A stretch of DNA of 35,831 nt from an uncultured Aquimarina sp. (GTDB lineage: Bacteria > Bacteroidota > Bacteroidia > Flavobacteriales > Flavobacteriaceae): the NCBI GenBank assembly GCA_938011245.1, contig CALLUJ010000038.1, forward strand, positions 1-35,831. Direction: 5' to 3'. Positions within the stretch are counted from its first letter, which is position 1; every line of letters starts with the position of its first letter. This document shows, one piece after another, positions 1-9,741 of this stretch. The position numbers and the translations under genes are program-made. The notes below the pieces were generated by a model. It saw only the letters and a list, made by a program, of their open reading frames with translations, made no database searches and had not been told where the DNA came from.

Positions 1-2459
1 TCTATATTTCCTCCTTGCGCTTTGGCAAGTGCTAAAACCTTCATTTTTTCGGTTTCCTCGGTAGTGTAAGTCAGGTATTCTTCGGAGCTTACTTCGGTGG
101 CATATACTGCGGATTGCGTACCGCCCAAACCAATCCAAACCACTTTGTATAATCGACTAGGATGATTGTTAAGATTGATCGATAAAATTTGTGCTTTCTC
201 CTTTTCGGTAAGCCCTAACATTTCTTGAATACCATCGAACTTGTTCATGTACTTACGTTGGTCTAACAGTATTTTACAATCCGAATTATTGATAATGGAT
301 TCCTTAACAATAGGCGATTGAATAATGTCGTCTACCTCTTGAGTAACCACAATGGCTTCCCCAAAAAACTTACGCACCGTTTTAAATAAGTATTTAATGT
401 ATTCCGCCATACCTTCCTTGGCAATCGCTTTCCATGCTTCCTCAATAAGTATCAGTTTACGAATCCCTGTTAATCTTCGCATCTTGTTAATGAAGACTTC
501 CATAATGATAATGGTGACTATGGGAAATAGAATTTTATGATCCTTAATGGCATCTATCTCAAAGACGATAAATCGTTTGCTTAACAAATCCAATTCTTCT
601 GTAGAATTGAGCAGGTAATCATATTCACCTCCTTTGTAATACGGTTCTAATACGTTTAAGAAATTTGCTAAATCAAAGTCTTTTTCTCGTACCGATTTTT
701 CTTCTAAAATGGTTTTGTAATCCGTTTTTGCAAAGGCATAAAATCCGTTGAAAGACACTTCTGTAGAACTATCTTTTTGAATCTTTTTGATAAATAAATT
801 CACGGCATTTGATAGGGCTACTTCTTCCGAGCGAGAAGCAGGTTCATCATCTCGTTTCCAAAGAGTCATAATCAGTGTTTTAATGCTTTCTCTTTTTTCA
901 ATATCAAACACCCCATCATCGGTGTAGAAAGGATTAAAAGCAATTGGATTCTCTTCGGTATAGGTAAAATAAACCCCGTCTTTGCCGCCTGTTTTTTGAC
1001 GCACGAGTTCACACAACCCTTGATAACTGTTTCCTGTATCTACCAGTAGTACATGCGTGCCTTGTTCGTAATATTGTCGGATTAAATGATTGGTGAAAAA
1101 AGATTTTCCACTTCCCGATGGTCCTAAAATGAACTTATTTCGGTTGGTGATAATTCCTTTTTTCATCGGTAAATCGGAAATATCCAAATGGATGGGTTTT
1201 CCTGTCAACCGATCCACCATTTTAATTCCAAAAGGCGATAATGAATTGCGGTAATTGGTTTCTTGTGTAAAGAAGCATAACGCAGGGTCTATAAACGTAT
1301 AAAAGCTTTCTTCGGCAGGAAAGTCCCCTGCATTACCCACCATTGCAGCCCAATATAGCGTAGCAGTATCTACGGTATTGTGATGCGGACGACATTCCAT
1401 TAACGCCAATTGGCTACCTACCTCATTTTTAATTTGTCGTAGCTCTGAACGGTCATCACTCCATGCCAATACATTACAATGGCATCGAACCGAGGTTAAT
1501 CCATTAGAATGTGCTTCATTCAAATAATTTTCAATCCACTCTTTATTGATTTGATTGCTTCGGCTATACTTGCCTAATGAATGCATATTACGAGCTGACT
1601 TTTCAAACTGACGTAAATTTTCATCGCTATTATCAATAAATATGTACTGATTGTAAATATGGTTGCAGTTCAATAAGAGTCCTACTGGCGAGGCAAAGGA
1701 CAATCGACAATCACTTCTGTCGGTGGATAATCGCTCAAAACGTTTATCAGTACTTACTTCATTGGGTAAATCTTCGGTATCAGACAAGGTATGTAAACAC
1801 AAAATTTTGTCTCCCACTTTTACTTCATCTACGCCTAAATGAATGTCTTGAAGCGTAAAGTTATCTTGCTCAGATGAGAGCGATAAATACTCTTCTAAAA
1901 ATCCTTTTTTAGTATCAGAACCTATGATATCTGTATCTGTTAAACGTTCTAATGCAACAAAACCAGAATCATTGATAATCCGCTCAAACTGATCTACCGA
2001 TTCCATGAACTTGAGTAGGGTTTCTTGATCTTGAATTTCCTTTGGAATTAAATGCTTACGAGTAAGGGTAGAAAAACTACTTTGACGACGCATTCGCTCT
2101 TTGGTAGTTTTAGTAATATACACGTAACAGTGATGTGCTAAAAAAGGACGCTCGTTAAAATGTTTTTCAAAACTGCGAGATAAAAAACTTAAATCTTCTT
2201 TTTGAAGCTCAGGTTCGTAGTTTTCTTTTAAATACCAATCTTGTTTATGTACAATACTATAATCGGGCAATACTTTAATTGCCTTATGCCAAGCAGCATG
2301 AATGGCTTCATACTCTTTTGCGGTTATGGTAAAAAGTTCAGGAAGCGTCACTTTAAAAGCGATGGTAATATCTGCATCTTTACTAATGATGCAATTGTTT
2401 TCTACTGCCCAAATCGGAAATTTATCCCCAAATGAACTACGTTTGGCTATGGGTCTCAT
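1..2459 (-). CDS. traG: TraG, conjugation system ATPase (VirB4-like), 3' part outside the window
   Basis: This is the VirB4-type ATPase that powers assembly and transfer by the type IV secretion channel of Bacteroidetes conjugative transposons. About 819 residues are visible and the C-terminus runs off the left edge without a stop. A Walker A motif, GPSGSGKSF, lies near residue 445 (about 1100-1125) and a Walker B motif, LILIEEAWKA, near residue 667 (about 430-460). The N-terminal half reads as the usual VirB4/CagE-type domain. The start is fixed by an ATGA overlap with the end of traF: the ATG is at 2459-2457 and the traF TGA at 2458-2456, so the two are translationally coupled. It is third in the order traE-traF-traG, as in CTnDOT. 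The protein should act at the cytoplasmic face of the inner membrane. Confidence 0.95.
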   Translation of the reverse strand, partial: MRPIAKRSSFGDKFPIWAVENNCIISKDADITIAFKVTLPELFTITAKEYEAIHAAWHKAIKVLPDYSIVHKQDWYLKENYEPELQKEDLSFLSRSFEKHFNERPFLAHHCYVYITKTTKERMRRQSSFSTLTRKHLIPKEIQDQETLLKFMESVDQFERIINDSGFVALERLTDTDIIGSDTKKGFLEEYLSLSSEQDNFTLQDIHLGVDEVKVGDKILCLHTLSDTEDLPNEVSTDKRFERLSTDRSDCRLSFASPVGLLLNCNHIYNQYIFIDNSDENLRQFEKSARNMHSLGKYSRSNQINKEWIENYLNEAHSNGLTSVRCHCNVLAWSDDRSELRQIKNEVGSQLALMECRPHHNTVDTATLYWAAMVGNAGDFPAEESFYTFIDPALCFFTQETNYRNSLSPFGIKMVDRLTGKPIHLDISDLPMKKGIITNRNKFILGPSGSGKSFFTNHLIRQYYEQGTHVLLVDTGNSYQGLCELVRQKTGGKDGVYFTYTEENPIAFNPFYTDDGVFDIEKRESIKTLIMTLWKRDDEPASRSEEVALSNAVNLFIKKIQKDSSTEVSFNGFYAFAKTDYKTILEEKSVREKDFDLANFLNVLEPYYKGGEYDYLLNSTEELDLLSKRFIVFEIDAIKDHKILFPIVTIIIMEVFINKMRRLTGIRKLILIEEAWKAIAKEGMAEYIKYLFKTVRKFFGEAIVVTQEVDDIIQSPIVKESIINNSDCKILLDQRKYMNKFDGIQEMLGLTEKEKAQILSINLNNHPSRLYKVVWIGLGGTQSAVYATEVSSEEYLTYTTEETEKMKVLALAKAQGGNI

Positions 2460-2782
2460 CGGCTTTGATTTTGAAAATTAATAAGCGATAACACGGTATA
2501 GCGACGACTGATATATTGAGGATGCTTCTTACGAGCAGAAACTTTCATTAAACCATGTGCTCCATATTTGTTATTCAGAGCAAAGGTTTTCCAGATCAAA
2601 ATCCCACCACTTATAAGTCCAAGTGTTAAACACACATACTGATTTATGCCAATCATATACAAGATGACTACGGCAATAAATAGTCCCAATAATCCGCCTG
2701 CAAAAATGAACAGGTATTGTGCTTTTAAACCCTTAAACTCTACGGTTCTTCCTATGCCTTTGTTGATTTGAAAATCTGCCAT
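2456..2782 (-). CDS. traF: TraF, small inner-membrane conjugation protein (DUF4133 type)
   Basis: A 108-residue protein with two close hydrophobic segments, roughly residues 22-43 (YLFIFAGGLLGLFIAVVILY) and 47-66, and a basic C-terminal tail. The size, the topology and the place between traE and traG match the TraF/DUF4133 family of Bacteroidetes conjugative transposons. By position and topology it is probably the counterpart of VirB3 that works with the TraG ATPase, but this equivalence is inferred. The start lies 3 bp after the traE stop and the stop overlaps the traG start, so traE, traF and traG form one tight operon. Confidence 0.9.
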   Translation of the reverse strand: MADFQINKGIGRTVEFKGLKAQYLFIFAGGLLGLFIAVVILYMIGINQYVCLTLGLISGGILIWKTFALNNKYGAHGLMKVSARKKHPQYISRRYTVLSLINFQNQSR

Positions 2783-2785
2783 GGC

Positions 2786-3091
2786 TTATAGGAAAAATGA
2801 ACGTAAAATGGTTGCAGAAACAATTAAGAAAATACATGCCCCAAACCACGATGCTGCTGTTTTAGAAGTGTCAGGATCGCCCGAAGAAAATTTGTTGTAG
2901 ACTTTTACACCACCAATTAAACCGACCACTGCACCAATGGCATAAATAAGTTTAGTAGCAGGATCAAAATACGAGGTAACCATTTGTGTAGCACGGTTAA
3001 TTCCGCTCACACCATTTTGTGCGTATGCTCCAACTGTGAATAATAAAAAGGATGCTACGCTAAAGATTATTTTATGAATTTTAGTTTTCAT
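2786..3091 (-). CDS. traE: TraE, VirB2/pilin-like conjugation protein (DUF4134 type)
   Basis: A 101-residue protein with an N-terminal signal sequence ending near AYAQNG (residues 22-27), followed by two hydrophobic stretches around residues 48-65 and 80-99. This is the layout of the TraE/DUF4134 family, thought to be the pilin-like (VirB2-like) subunit of these transfer systems. Normally traE follows traD directly. Here a cargo block of about 10.9 kb on the opposite strand separates it from traD (13955-14557), so traE-F-G must be transcribed from a separate promoter in 3092-3688. I did not find a convincing TAnnTTTG box for it. Confidence 0.9.
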   Translation of the reverse strand: MKTKIHKIIFSVASFLLFTVGAYAQNGVSGINRATQMVTSYFDPATKLIYAIGAVVGLIGGVKVYNKFSSGDPDTSKTAASWFGACIFLIVSATILRSFFL

Positions 3092-3688
3092 TTTTGGATA
3101 TTTTTTAATGAATTAAATGTTGTGAAGTGCCTGAATAGATTCAGGTAATTGTGGTATTCAGTAAAAAATTATCCGTATTCAAAGTGCTGTTGTATGAAAC
3201 GTTTCTCTTTCATTCGTGTGTAGTTTGAAGCTGATTTTTAGCTTGTTTTACACGAATGTATTTTGAGAATACAGCGCTTTTTACGAAGAGGGTTTTATGA
3301 CTTTAATTGGCTTTTGAGGGTAGTGTTTGGAAGAGGGGCAGTTTTTAAGTGCTGTAAAAGACAGCGATTAGGATTGGTTAAAAATGATTGTCTGAAATTG
3401 GTTTCTTGTATGGGGAATTTTTAAAGGAGAAGAAATTGACAGTGTACAGTTCTTAATGTATCAGTTATAACACTATTAGAAGTCTAATAAGTTAAAGTCA
3501 TACCGATTTAAAAGCTATTGGAATAGATAAAATATAGTACTATCAGATCAGTATGTTCAAATAGAATTTGCACTCATGTTGTTATAAAAGAGTTCAAAAA
3601 CTTAAAAGATTTATTAAATTAGCTATTCGCATAACAATTGTTATCATAGCACAAAAAACTAAAGCTAAATCAAAACTGAATTTAATTA
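3092..3688. other. Divergent intergenic region between traE and the ddmD-like gene
   Basis: About 600 bp with no credible gene. It should hold the leftward promoter for traE-F-G and the rightward one for the cargo. An imperfect inverted repeat pairs AAAGTGCTGT (about 3180) with ACAGCGCTTT (about 3270), with one G-U type mismatch. ACAGCGCTTT recurs near 16320 in the traA-mobA intergenic region, which hints that the two tra leaders share ancestry, but the wider similarity is weak. The right part, 3490-3630, is the leader listed separately. Confidence 0.6.
3490..3630 (+). repeat. Cargo-module leader, copy 1 (core 3598-3627)
   Basis: The core at 3598-3627 (starting AAACTTAAAAG and ending TTAGCTATT) matches 9900-9929 at 29 of 30 bases. 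Upstream of the core the two regions are more diverged but still co-linear: both contain ATAAGTTAA, then GTCAT(A)CC, then AGTATG(T/C)T(C/A)AAAT in the same order. The core ends 61 bp before the ddmD start here and 63 bp before the RT start in copy 2. It could be a shared promoter/leader or the scar of a shared recombination site. Confidence 0.8.
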
Positions 3689-6600
3689 ATGATTAAAATA
3701 CTGAATAACTACTGTAACAAAGAAAATGGACTTTTGTTATTCAATCCTCCTACTGGTTCAGGAAAAACGCACAATGTGTTACAATGGATTTTTGATAATT
3801 ACAAAGACTATTGTAAAGAGAATAAGAAAATATTCTTCTTAACCAACCTAAAAAAAAATCTTCCTTTTGAGGAATTAAAGGATGACTTTTTTGTTCCTAA
3901 TAATAAAGGGTTAGACTTCGATAAGCATATAGTATTTTTAGATTCTAATTCTGATAGTCTTTTAAAAAGATTTGAGCAAGTAGAAGATTCAATAAATAAA
4001 TATTTTAAAAATCATTCTGTTTTTTTTTCAATTAAGCATTGTGTTTCACAAATTACGAAACATAAAAACAATACTGAATTTAAAGGAATCGTAGGAGACT
4101 TAAAAAACAAATTAAGAAATGAACTTGAACCTCAATTTAGAAGAATAATTGAGAAATTTCTAAAAGAAAATTACCCTAACAAAAAAGAAAGAATAAAAGC
4201 TATTGAACAAGACAAGGAACTGAAATGGATTGGAGAATTATATCCGTCTGTTTTTTCGTCAAAGAAAAAAGTCTTTTTTTTAAGTATTGATAAATTTTAT
4301 TTCAAAAACAGTACACTAGTAGAGCCATCATATTCTTTTTTAGAAAGCGATATAACCAAAGATGCAATAATATTTATAGATGAATTTGATGCCACAAAAG
4401 ATAATTTACTTAAAAATATTATAGAAAAAGGGAAAAAACAAAGAATAGATTTTATTCATCTTTTTACAGAAATATATTGGGCTTTATCTAACAATGTTTT
4501 TCCTGAAAAATTTACAACTCATTCAGAAAAAAGAGAAGAGCTAGTAGAGAAAGGATATAACTTAGGTTTAAAAAATATTCAAGGCACTTTACATGATAAA
4601 GCAAAAGAAATTGTAGATAAATACAAAACTAATTATAGTTTTAAATCGACAAATATTAATCAAGAAAATGAAAATCAAAGAAATCTACTTTTTCACGATT
4701 TTCAATATCATTCAGTCTATAGAAATGACAAAAAATTCATTCGTTTAAATACTAATGTTAATTCAAAAGTAAATGAAATTATATTTGAAACTGAACGTCC
4801 AAACTCAGGAGAAAACATTGTTGCTTTATTAAATCAAATAAAAGGTTTTGTTAATTATTTCAGTGGAATTATAAAAAGTATTGCTGAAAATTATCAGCAA
4901 TTAGAAACCCAAGAACGAATCAAGAATCCAAATCGTATAGAATTTACTTTTGACCTAGCGCTTAGTTCGGTAATTGAGGAATTTGGTCTTGACAATCGCT
5001 ATAAAAACTATATCATTGAAAACATCATAAGTGTAAGAGAAAAATCTAAGAAAAAAGATTTTGAATTAAACTACGATTTTAGCATTTACGAAAATGGGTT
5101 TAGATATTATGATTTTGTAGATAATGATTTGCACCAGTCAAAAACTAAAACCTATATATATAATTTCCAAAATACTCCTGAAAAATTTATATTGAAACTT
5201 GCCGAAAAATCAAAAGTTATAGGGATTTCAGCAACCGCATTAATTGAAACTGTAACAGGGAATTATGATATTTCATATTTTAGAAGACAATTAGGTGAAC
5301 AATTTATTGAACTAAAAGAAGTTGAAAAAAAACATCTTTCGGAATTGTTTCAAAATCAAAATAAGCAATATAGCAAAGTTCAAATAGATACTAATTGGTT
5401 ATCATTCTCAAATTATAAAACAGACTTTGAAAATCTTTTTGAAAATAAAGAATTAGCAGATGATATTATAGGGCAAATAAAAAATGACAATCCACAAATA
5501 ACAGAATACTTATTAAACAGGTATGTTAAACTAGGGTTTTGTTTTAAAGAGTTTCTTAACAAAGAGAAAATAAGAGGTTTTTTATGTTTGTTAAATAAAG
5601 AACCTAAATGGAACGATAAAAATTTAAACTTAAAAATACTTAATGAAATATTTTCTGTTTTAATTGAAGAAACTACTAAAACAAAAGAACTTTTTATAAA
5701 AGAAAACTCAAAAGGAGAAAAGAAGTATCGAGTACAAAACTCTTATACAATAATAAACAGTAACGATTTTGATAATAAAAAGCAATCATTTATATCTCGT
5801 TTAGAAAATGGTGATAAGGTATTTATTATATCTATGTATCAAACAATGGGAGCTGGTCAAAATTTACAATTTATAGCTCCTAATCCAAAAGATTTAATAG
5901 ATGTAAAAGATGAAAAACTACCAAATTGGAATACTGAAAATAAAACAGATATAAATGCTATTTATTTAGATAAGCCAACACATTTGATTCAACAAATAAA
6001 TAAAAATTTAAATGAAGAGGGGTTTATAAAATATCTTTTCCAATTAGAGTTTCTATTACAAGTAGGTAAAGTATCAATTAGTCAATTAAATAAAGAAGTA
6101 ACAATTGCATTTAAACATTTATTAGCATCATTTAATACAACTACTAAACTGGATAGACCTCAAAATGGTTTTCTATATAGTGATGACAATATAAAGCAGC
6201 ATTTTGCTAAATATATAATTCAAGCATTAGGTAGAATTTGCAGAACCAATTTAAAATCAACAAATATTTATATTTATGCCGATTCTGAATTAGATAAATT
6301 AATTTGTGATTTTGATATTGATAATAATATTGTTTTAAACGAATTTAAGGCTCTTGTTAAGTCTTCAAAACATATAAAAAACAAATCTGCAAATTCTGAA
6401 AAACCACTATTAAATCTAGCTAATTTAACAAACAGGAAAATTAATTCATATATTAAAAAATTCATTAATTCTGATTGGAATTGGAAAGAAAGCCAGAAAA
6501 AAGAATGGGAAAATCTAAGAGAAATGTGCTTGTTCTTTCCAACTATTTCAAATCAAGATGTAATAGACAATAACTTAAATAGAATATTAGATTTATACAT

Positions 6601-7192
6601 AGAACAGCCTAAATCAAACAATAATTATTCTTATTATCAAGAACAGGATTTTGCTAATATAAAAGTAGATTTTGAAAATAACTTACCTCTTAAAGTATCT
6701 CAAGAGTCTGCTAGATTAACAGAATTATTAGAAATAACAGGAGTGCAATCACTTTTTGAAAGTAAAAAGTGGGCAACTGAATTTAAAATTAAAGATTATA
6801 TTTTACCACCTGAATTATTTAATAACATATATAAAGGTGCTTTAGGTGAGGAAATTGGGAGATTTATTTTTAAAAATCATCTTAAAATTGAATTGAAAGA
6901 ACTCTCTTTAGACAAATATGAGCTTTTTGACTTTAAAATTAAAGACAAAAATGTTTATGTTGATTTCAAGCATTGGAAAGAGGAAACAAAAATTGATTCA
7001 AAAAAGCAGATTGAAAAGATTAGAAAGAAACTAAATACTGTAAATGGAGAAAAAGTCTTAATTATAAACATTCTATCATCTTATAACTTAAAAACAATAA
7101 AGACTGCTGATAATAAAATTATTGAAGTTCCTTATTTATGGAATTCCAAAACCAAACAGTTTAATCAAGAAATTCTAAATTTAATATCGTAA
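3689..7192 (+). CDS. ddmD: DdmD-like SF2 helicase with C-terminal PD-(D/E)XK-type nuclease (plasmid defence)
   Basis: The protein has 1167 residues. Helicase motifs appear in order: Walker A PPTGSGKT at 20-27, motif II FIDEFDA at 229-235, motif III GISAT at 512-516, motif V-like MYQTMGAGQN near 716-725 and motif VI QALGRICR at 845-852. The C-terminal region carries a restriction-fold signature: GEEIGRFIF (about 1053-1061), an acidic residue at D1081 (ELFDF) and VDFKHW, with D1092 and K1094 as the D-x-K pair. In V. cholerae, DdmD is a helicase-nuclease of about 1190 residues recruited by the Argonaute-like DdmE to unwind and degrade plasmid DNA. Size, domain order and an immediately adjacent partner of about 665 residues support the same role here. 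The ATG follows a long gene-free leader and the stop abuts the next ATG. A helicase-nuclease from another two-gene defence system remains possible. Confidence 0.75.
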   Translation: MIKILNNYCNKENGLLLFNPPTGSGKTHNVLQWIFDNYKDYCKENKKIFFLTNLKKNLPFEELKDDFFVPNNKGLDFDKHIVFLDSNSDSLLKRFEQVEDSINKYFKNHSVFFSIKHCVSQITKHKNNTEFKGIVGDLKNKLRNELEPQFRRIIEKFLKENYPNKKERIKAIEQDKELKWIGELYPSVFSSKKKVFFLSIDKFYFKNSTLVEPSYSFLESDITKDAIIFIDEFDATKDNLLKNIIEKGKKQRIDFIHLFTEIYWALSNNVFPEKFTTHSEKREELVEKGYNLGLKNIQGTLHDKAKEIVDKYKTNYSFKSTNINQENENQRNLLFHDFQYHSVYRNDKKFIRLNTNVNSKVNEIIFETERPNSGENIVALLNQIKGFVNYFSGIIKSIAENYQQLETQERIKNPNRIEFTFDLALSSVIEEFGLDNRYKNYIIENIISVREKSKKKDFELNYDFSIYENGFRYYDFVDNDLHQSKTKTYIYNFQNTPEKFILKLAEKSKVIGISATALIETVTGNYDISYFRRQLGEQFIELKEVEKKHLSELFQNQNKQYSKVQIDTNWLSFSNYKTDFENLFENKELADDIIGQIKNDNPQITEYLLNRYVKLGFCFKEFLNKEKIRGFLCLLNKEPKWNDKNLNLKILNEIFSVLIEETTKTKELFIKENSKGEKKYRVQNSYTIINSNDFDNKKQSFISRLENGDKVFIISMYQTMGAGQNLQFIAPNPKDLIDVKDEKLPNWNTENKTDINAIYLDKPTHLIQQINKNLNEEGFIKYLFQLEFLLQVGKVSISQLNKEVTIAFKHLLASFNTTTKLDRPQNGFLYSDDNIKQHFAKYIIQALGRICRTNLKSTNIYIYADSELDKLICDFDIDNNIVLNEFKALVKSSKHIKNKSANSEKPLLNLANLTNRKINSYIKKFINSDWNWKESQKKEWENLREMCLFFPTISNQDVIDNNLNRILDLYIEQPKSNNNYSYYQEQDFANIKVDFENNLPLKVSQESARLTELLEITGVQSLFESKKWATEFKIKDYILPPELFNNIYKGALGEEIGRFIFKNHLKIELKELSLDKYELFDFKIKDKNVYVDFKHWKEETKIDSKKQIEKIRKKLNTVNGEKVLIINILSSYNLKTIKTADNKIIEVPYLWNSKTKQFNQEILNLIS

Positions 7193-9187
7193 ATGAAAAA
7201 CATTAAGACAAATAAACTTTCTATAGATATTAAATATGAAGAAATTCTTGATGATTTTTCAATAATTAAATTTTCTACATCTGAAAAATATATAAAATAT
7301 GGAGCTTTGTTTTTAGATGAAATAAATTTAGAAACAAAAGCAAAAAGTATTGTTTTTGAGCAAGGTAGTTCATTCTATGCTCTTTATAAAAAAGCAGAAA
7401 TGTCAAAACTTGACCTTTCAAAAAAAATACAATCTTTAAAATATAGCGATTCTTTAATATATAAATTAATTGATAATAAAAAAGAATTGACAGAGATTCC
7501 CAAACATCTATTATCACAGTTGCTAATCAATTCCATTTCAACACCTAATCACAAGCGATTATCTTTTAATAATTTAACAGGGAAGCTTTATTTATTTAGT
7601 CCAGATAATTTTCAAATTAGTAAAACCAGAGATAAAGAACTCATTTTTAAGATTGTTGGATTAGAATTTAAAATTAATAGCGAGATTTCTCTTGAATTAA
7701 ATGTAAAAACTTTTTCGAATGTATTGTTATCTAAAAAAATGGATTTCAGCAAAAGGAAATTTAAAGAATTTCCTAAATATACTTTCGTCCATTCTACAAA
7801 CTCACTAAAACGAATACTTAATTCTGATAGTAAAAATGAAAATCAGTTCATTTTAAAACAGACTTCTAAAAATGGAGTTTTAGAGAAAAACAATATCACT
7901 TTTTTAGACTTTAAAAGTTTAGAAAACTTTAAAATTAGTAAAATAGGTTTTTTAAAAGACACATTATTGACTATTGAAGAAAAGTTATCTAAATATTTAA
8001 CGGTATTATTTTTAAGTAATAAATCAGAAAATATAGAAAGGTTTAAAAGTAAATTTAAAATAGAAGATAAAAAATTAAACTTGACTTTAATCGATTTGTC
8101 TGAAAGTGAAGATTCGACAGATGTAATGAATGAATTACAATCTGAAATTAAAAACGTATCTCCTTTAAGTTCAGTTAAAGTATCTTCAAAAGAAAACAAA
8201 AATGGTTCAAATATTAAGTTTATTAATAATAAAAACTACTATACAAAGTACAATCTAAAAGATCCTTATAAATCAAATGTAAAAACACAACATTTAACTA
8301 TACAGGATTTTAAACTAAACTCTAAGGCATCAATAAAAGCAATTCTTAAAGAAATAATCTTAAAAAATGATATTCTAAACGAGAAAGTAAGCATTATAGA
8401 TTGGAAATCTTTTGATTTCACAAATGATTGGGTGTTTGGAAGTAAACTAGTAGATGTTTTTTATTTTGTAACGATAAAACCAAATGGAAATTTATCGTTT
8501 GAAAAATTTGTTCCCGATTTATTTAGCCAAAATGATTTTAATGGTTTGTGTGATATTTTTGAAAATGATGTAAACACTGAATTTATTGTTAAAGACAATA
8601 AAGGCAATATTAATTGTATAAAAAAGACAAAAAATTACACTATTCCTGAATTTGATGTAATATATAAGGTACTATATCAAGAGTCGGAACCTATAAAGTT
8701 AACAAGAAAGGAAGCTGAAAAGCATATTCGAGAATGTATCGATGATGTATCAAAATTGAATATTATTATAACAAATCTGGACGCAATAAATGAATGGAAT
8801 AAACAATCATTATTGGGCTGTTTTTCAAATAGGAATGATAAAAAGAGATTTGCTGATTTTGTAAAATCCCAAACAGGAGAAATATTGAAATCTTATTTAC
8901 GAGATAAAACGCGTTATGAAATTTTGGATAGTCAATTGGACATCCATCAATTTAGCGAAAATGAGAGTTTTTATTATTTTGTAGGTACAAAAGGTTCAGG
9001 GATTCAACAACACATATCGCGAGCTTCAGTAATTAGAGAAGTTGAGATTATTAATAACTCTGAATTTCTATTTGATAAATTACTTCCTTTAATGAATGTT
9101 GACTTTGTGAAAAATGGAGATTTGACCGTGTTGCCTTTTCCTTTGAAATATTTGAGAGAATGGATAAAAAGTGCCAATCACCAATAA
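7193..9187 (+). CDS. ddmE: DdmE-like divergent (probably catalytically dead) prokaryotic Argonaute
   Basis: A 664-residue protein beginning at the base after the ddmD stop (TAA then ATG, no spacer), so the two are co-translated. By eye I see no domain with a clear signature. There is no obvious DEDX catalytic tetrad, which would fit the inactive PIWI of DdmE. The C-terminal part has alternating strand-helix character with a glycine-rich stretch VGTKGSGIQQH near 597-607. The call rests mainly on context: in V. cholerae, ddmD is followed by ddmE, a guide-dependent, nuclease-dead Argonaute of nearly the same length that recognises plasmid DNA and loads DdmD. The low G+C and high Lys/Asn/Ile content match ddmD. 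A PIWI-RE-type or unrelated specificity subunit is an alternative. Confidence 0.65.
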   Translation: MKNIKTNKLSIDIKYEEILDDFSIIKFSTSEKYIKYGALFLDEINLETKAKSIVFEQGSSFYALYKKAEMSKLDLSKKIQSLKYSDSLIYKLIDNKKELTEIPKHLLSQLLINSISTPNHKRLSFNNLTGKLYLFSPDNFQISKTRDKELIFKIVGLEFKINSEISLELNVKTFSNVLLSKKMDFSKRKFKEFPKYTFVHSTNSLKRILNSDSKNENQFILKQTSKNGVLEKNNITFLDFKSLENFKISKIGFLKDTLLTIEEKLSKYLTVLFLSNKSENIERFKSKFKIEDKKLNLTLIDLSESEDSTDVMNELQSEIKNVSPLSSVKVSSKENKNGSNIKFINNKNYYTKYNLKDPYKSNVKTQHLTIQDFKLNSKASIKAILKEIILKNDILNEKVSIIDWKSFDFTNDWVFGSKLVDVFYFVTIKPNGNLSFEKFVPDLFSQNDFNGLCDIFENDVNTEFIVKDNKGNINCIKKTKNYTIPEFDVIYKVLYQESEPIKLTRKEAEKHIRECIDDVSKLNIIITNLDAINEWNKQSLLGCFSNRNDKKRFADFVKSQTGEILKSYLRDKTRYEILDSQLDIHQFSENESFYYFVGTKGSGIQQHISRASVIREVEIINNSEFLFDKLLPLMNVDFVKNGDLTVLPFPLKYLREWIKSANHQ

Positions 9188-9277
9188 ATCATCTTGAAGT
9201 TGATTATTATAAGAGAAGTTTAAATTATTTCTAATATATAAAGGGAAATTAATTAAAAAATAATAGAATAAAATATT

Positions 9278-9727
9278 ATGAGTTGGTTAGAACATATTGA
9301 ATTTAAAGATCTGATAAGAGATTCACCATATTTAATGCTGATTGAGGATAACAAACCTGGTGATATAAATTTGGATTTGGATACCATTTCTCAATTAGCG
9401 GTTAAAGGAGGATTAGTAATTGTAGCATCTGCAGGGGAACATAAAAAACAGTCTGATAATAGACCTCCAAAATCGTTATGGATTTCGGTACGCATTGAAA
9501 TGCTTGAGTTTTTATGTGGGAATGATCCTAAATATGATAAATTAAGAGAGCAATTAGAACAAGTTAAAAAAGGAGGTTCAAAAACAATAATTCCCCTGAT
9601 CGCTGCAGCAATTGCTGGTTTTCTTAATGTCGGTGTAGGAATGATAACAGGGCTAGTTGCTTTAATAATCGGAGTCATTTTGAAAACTGGAAAAGTTGGA
9701 TTTTGTAATTACTATTATAAAAAATAA
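9278..9727 (+). CDS. Small membrane protein downstream of ddmDE, function unknown
   Basis: A 149-residue protein that I do not recognise. The N-terminal ~100 residues look soluble (SWLEHIEFKDLIRDS, then LWISVRIEMLEFLCG). A lysine/glycine linker leads to two hydrophobic helices, about 104-116 (IIPLIAAAIAGFL) and 120-136 (GMITGLVALIIGVILK), and a basic, aromatic tail (CNYYYKK). It starts 90 bp after ddmE on the same strand and ends just before a terminator-like hairpin, so it is probably in the same transcript. A soluble domain joined to a short membrane hairpin is seen in several abortive-infection effectors, but that is only analogy. DdmDE of V. cholerae is described as a two-gene system, so this would be an extra part or a separate small module. 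Confidence 0.7.
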   Translation: MSWLEHIEFKDLIRDSPYLMLIEDNKPGDINLDLDTISQLAVKGGLVIVASAGEHKKQSDNRPPKSLWISVRIEMLEFLCGNDPKYDKLREQLEQVKKGGSKTIIPLIAAAIAGFLNVGVGMITGLVALIIGVILKTGKVGFCNYYYKK

Positions 9728-9741
9728 AAATGTATAACAAG

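Noticed and set aside
3689..9187. A PIWI-RE or Hachiman system as the identity of the helicase operon.
   Set aside because: PIWI-RE loci normally have a separate nuclease gene, a DinG-type helicase and a larger PIWI protein. Hachiman has a short HamA plus a smaller helicase. Gene order and the 1167/664-residue sizes fit DdmD-DdmE better, though a profile search is needed to settle it.
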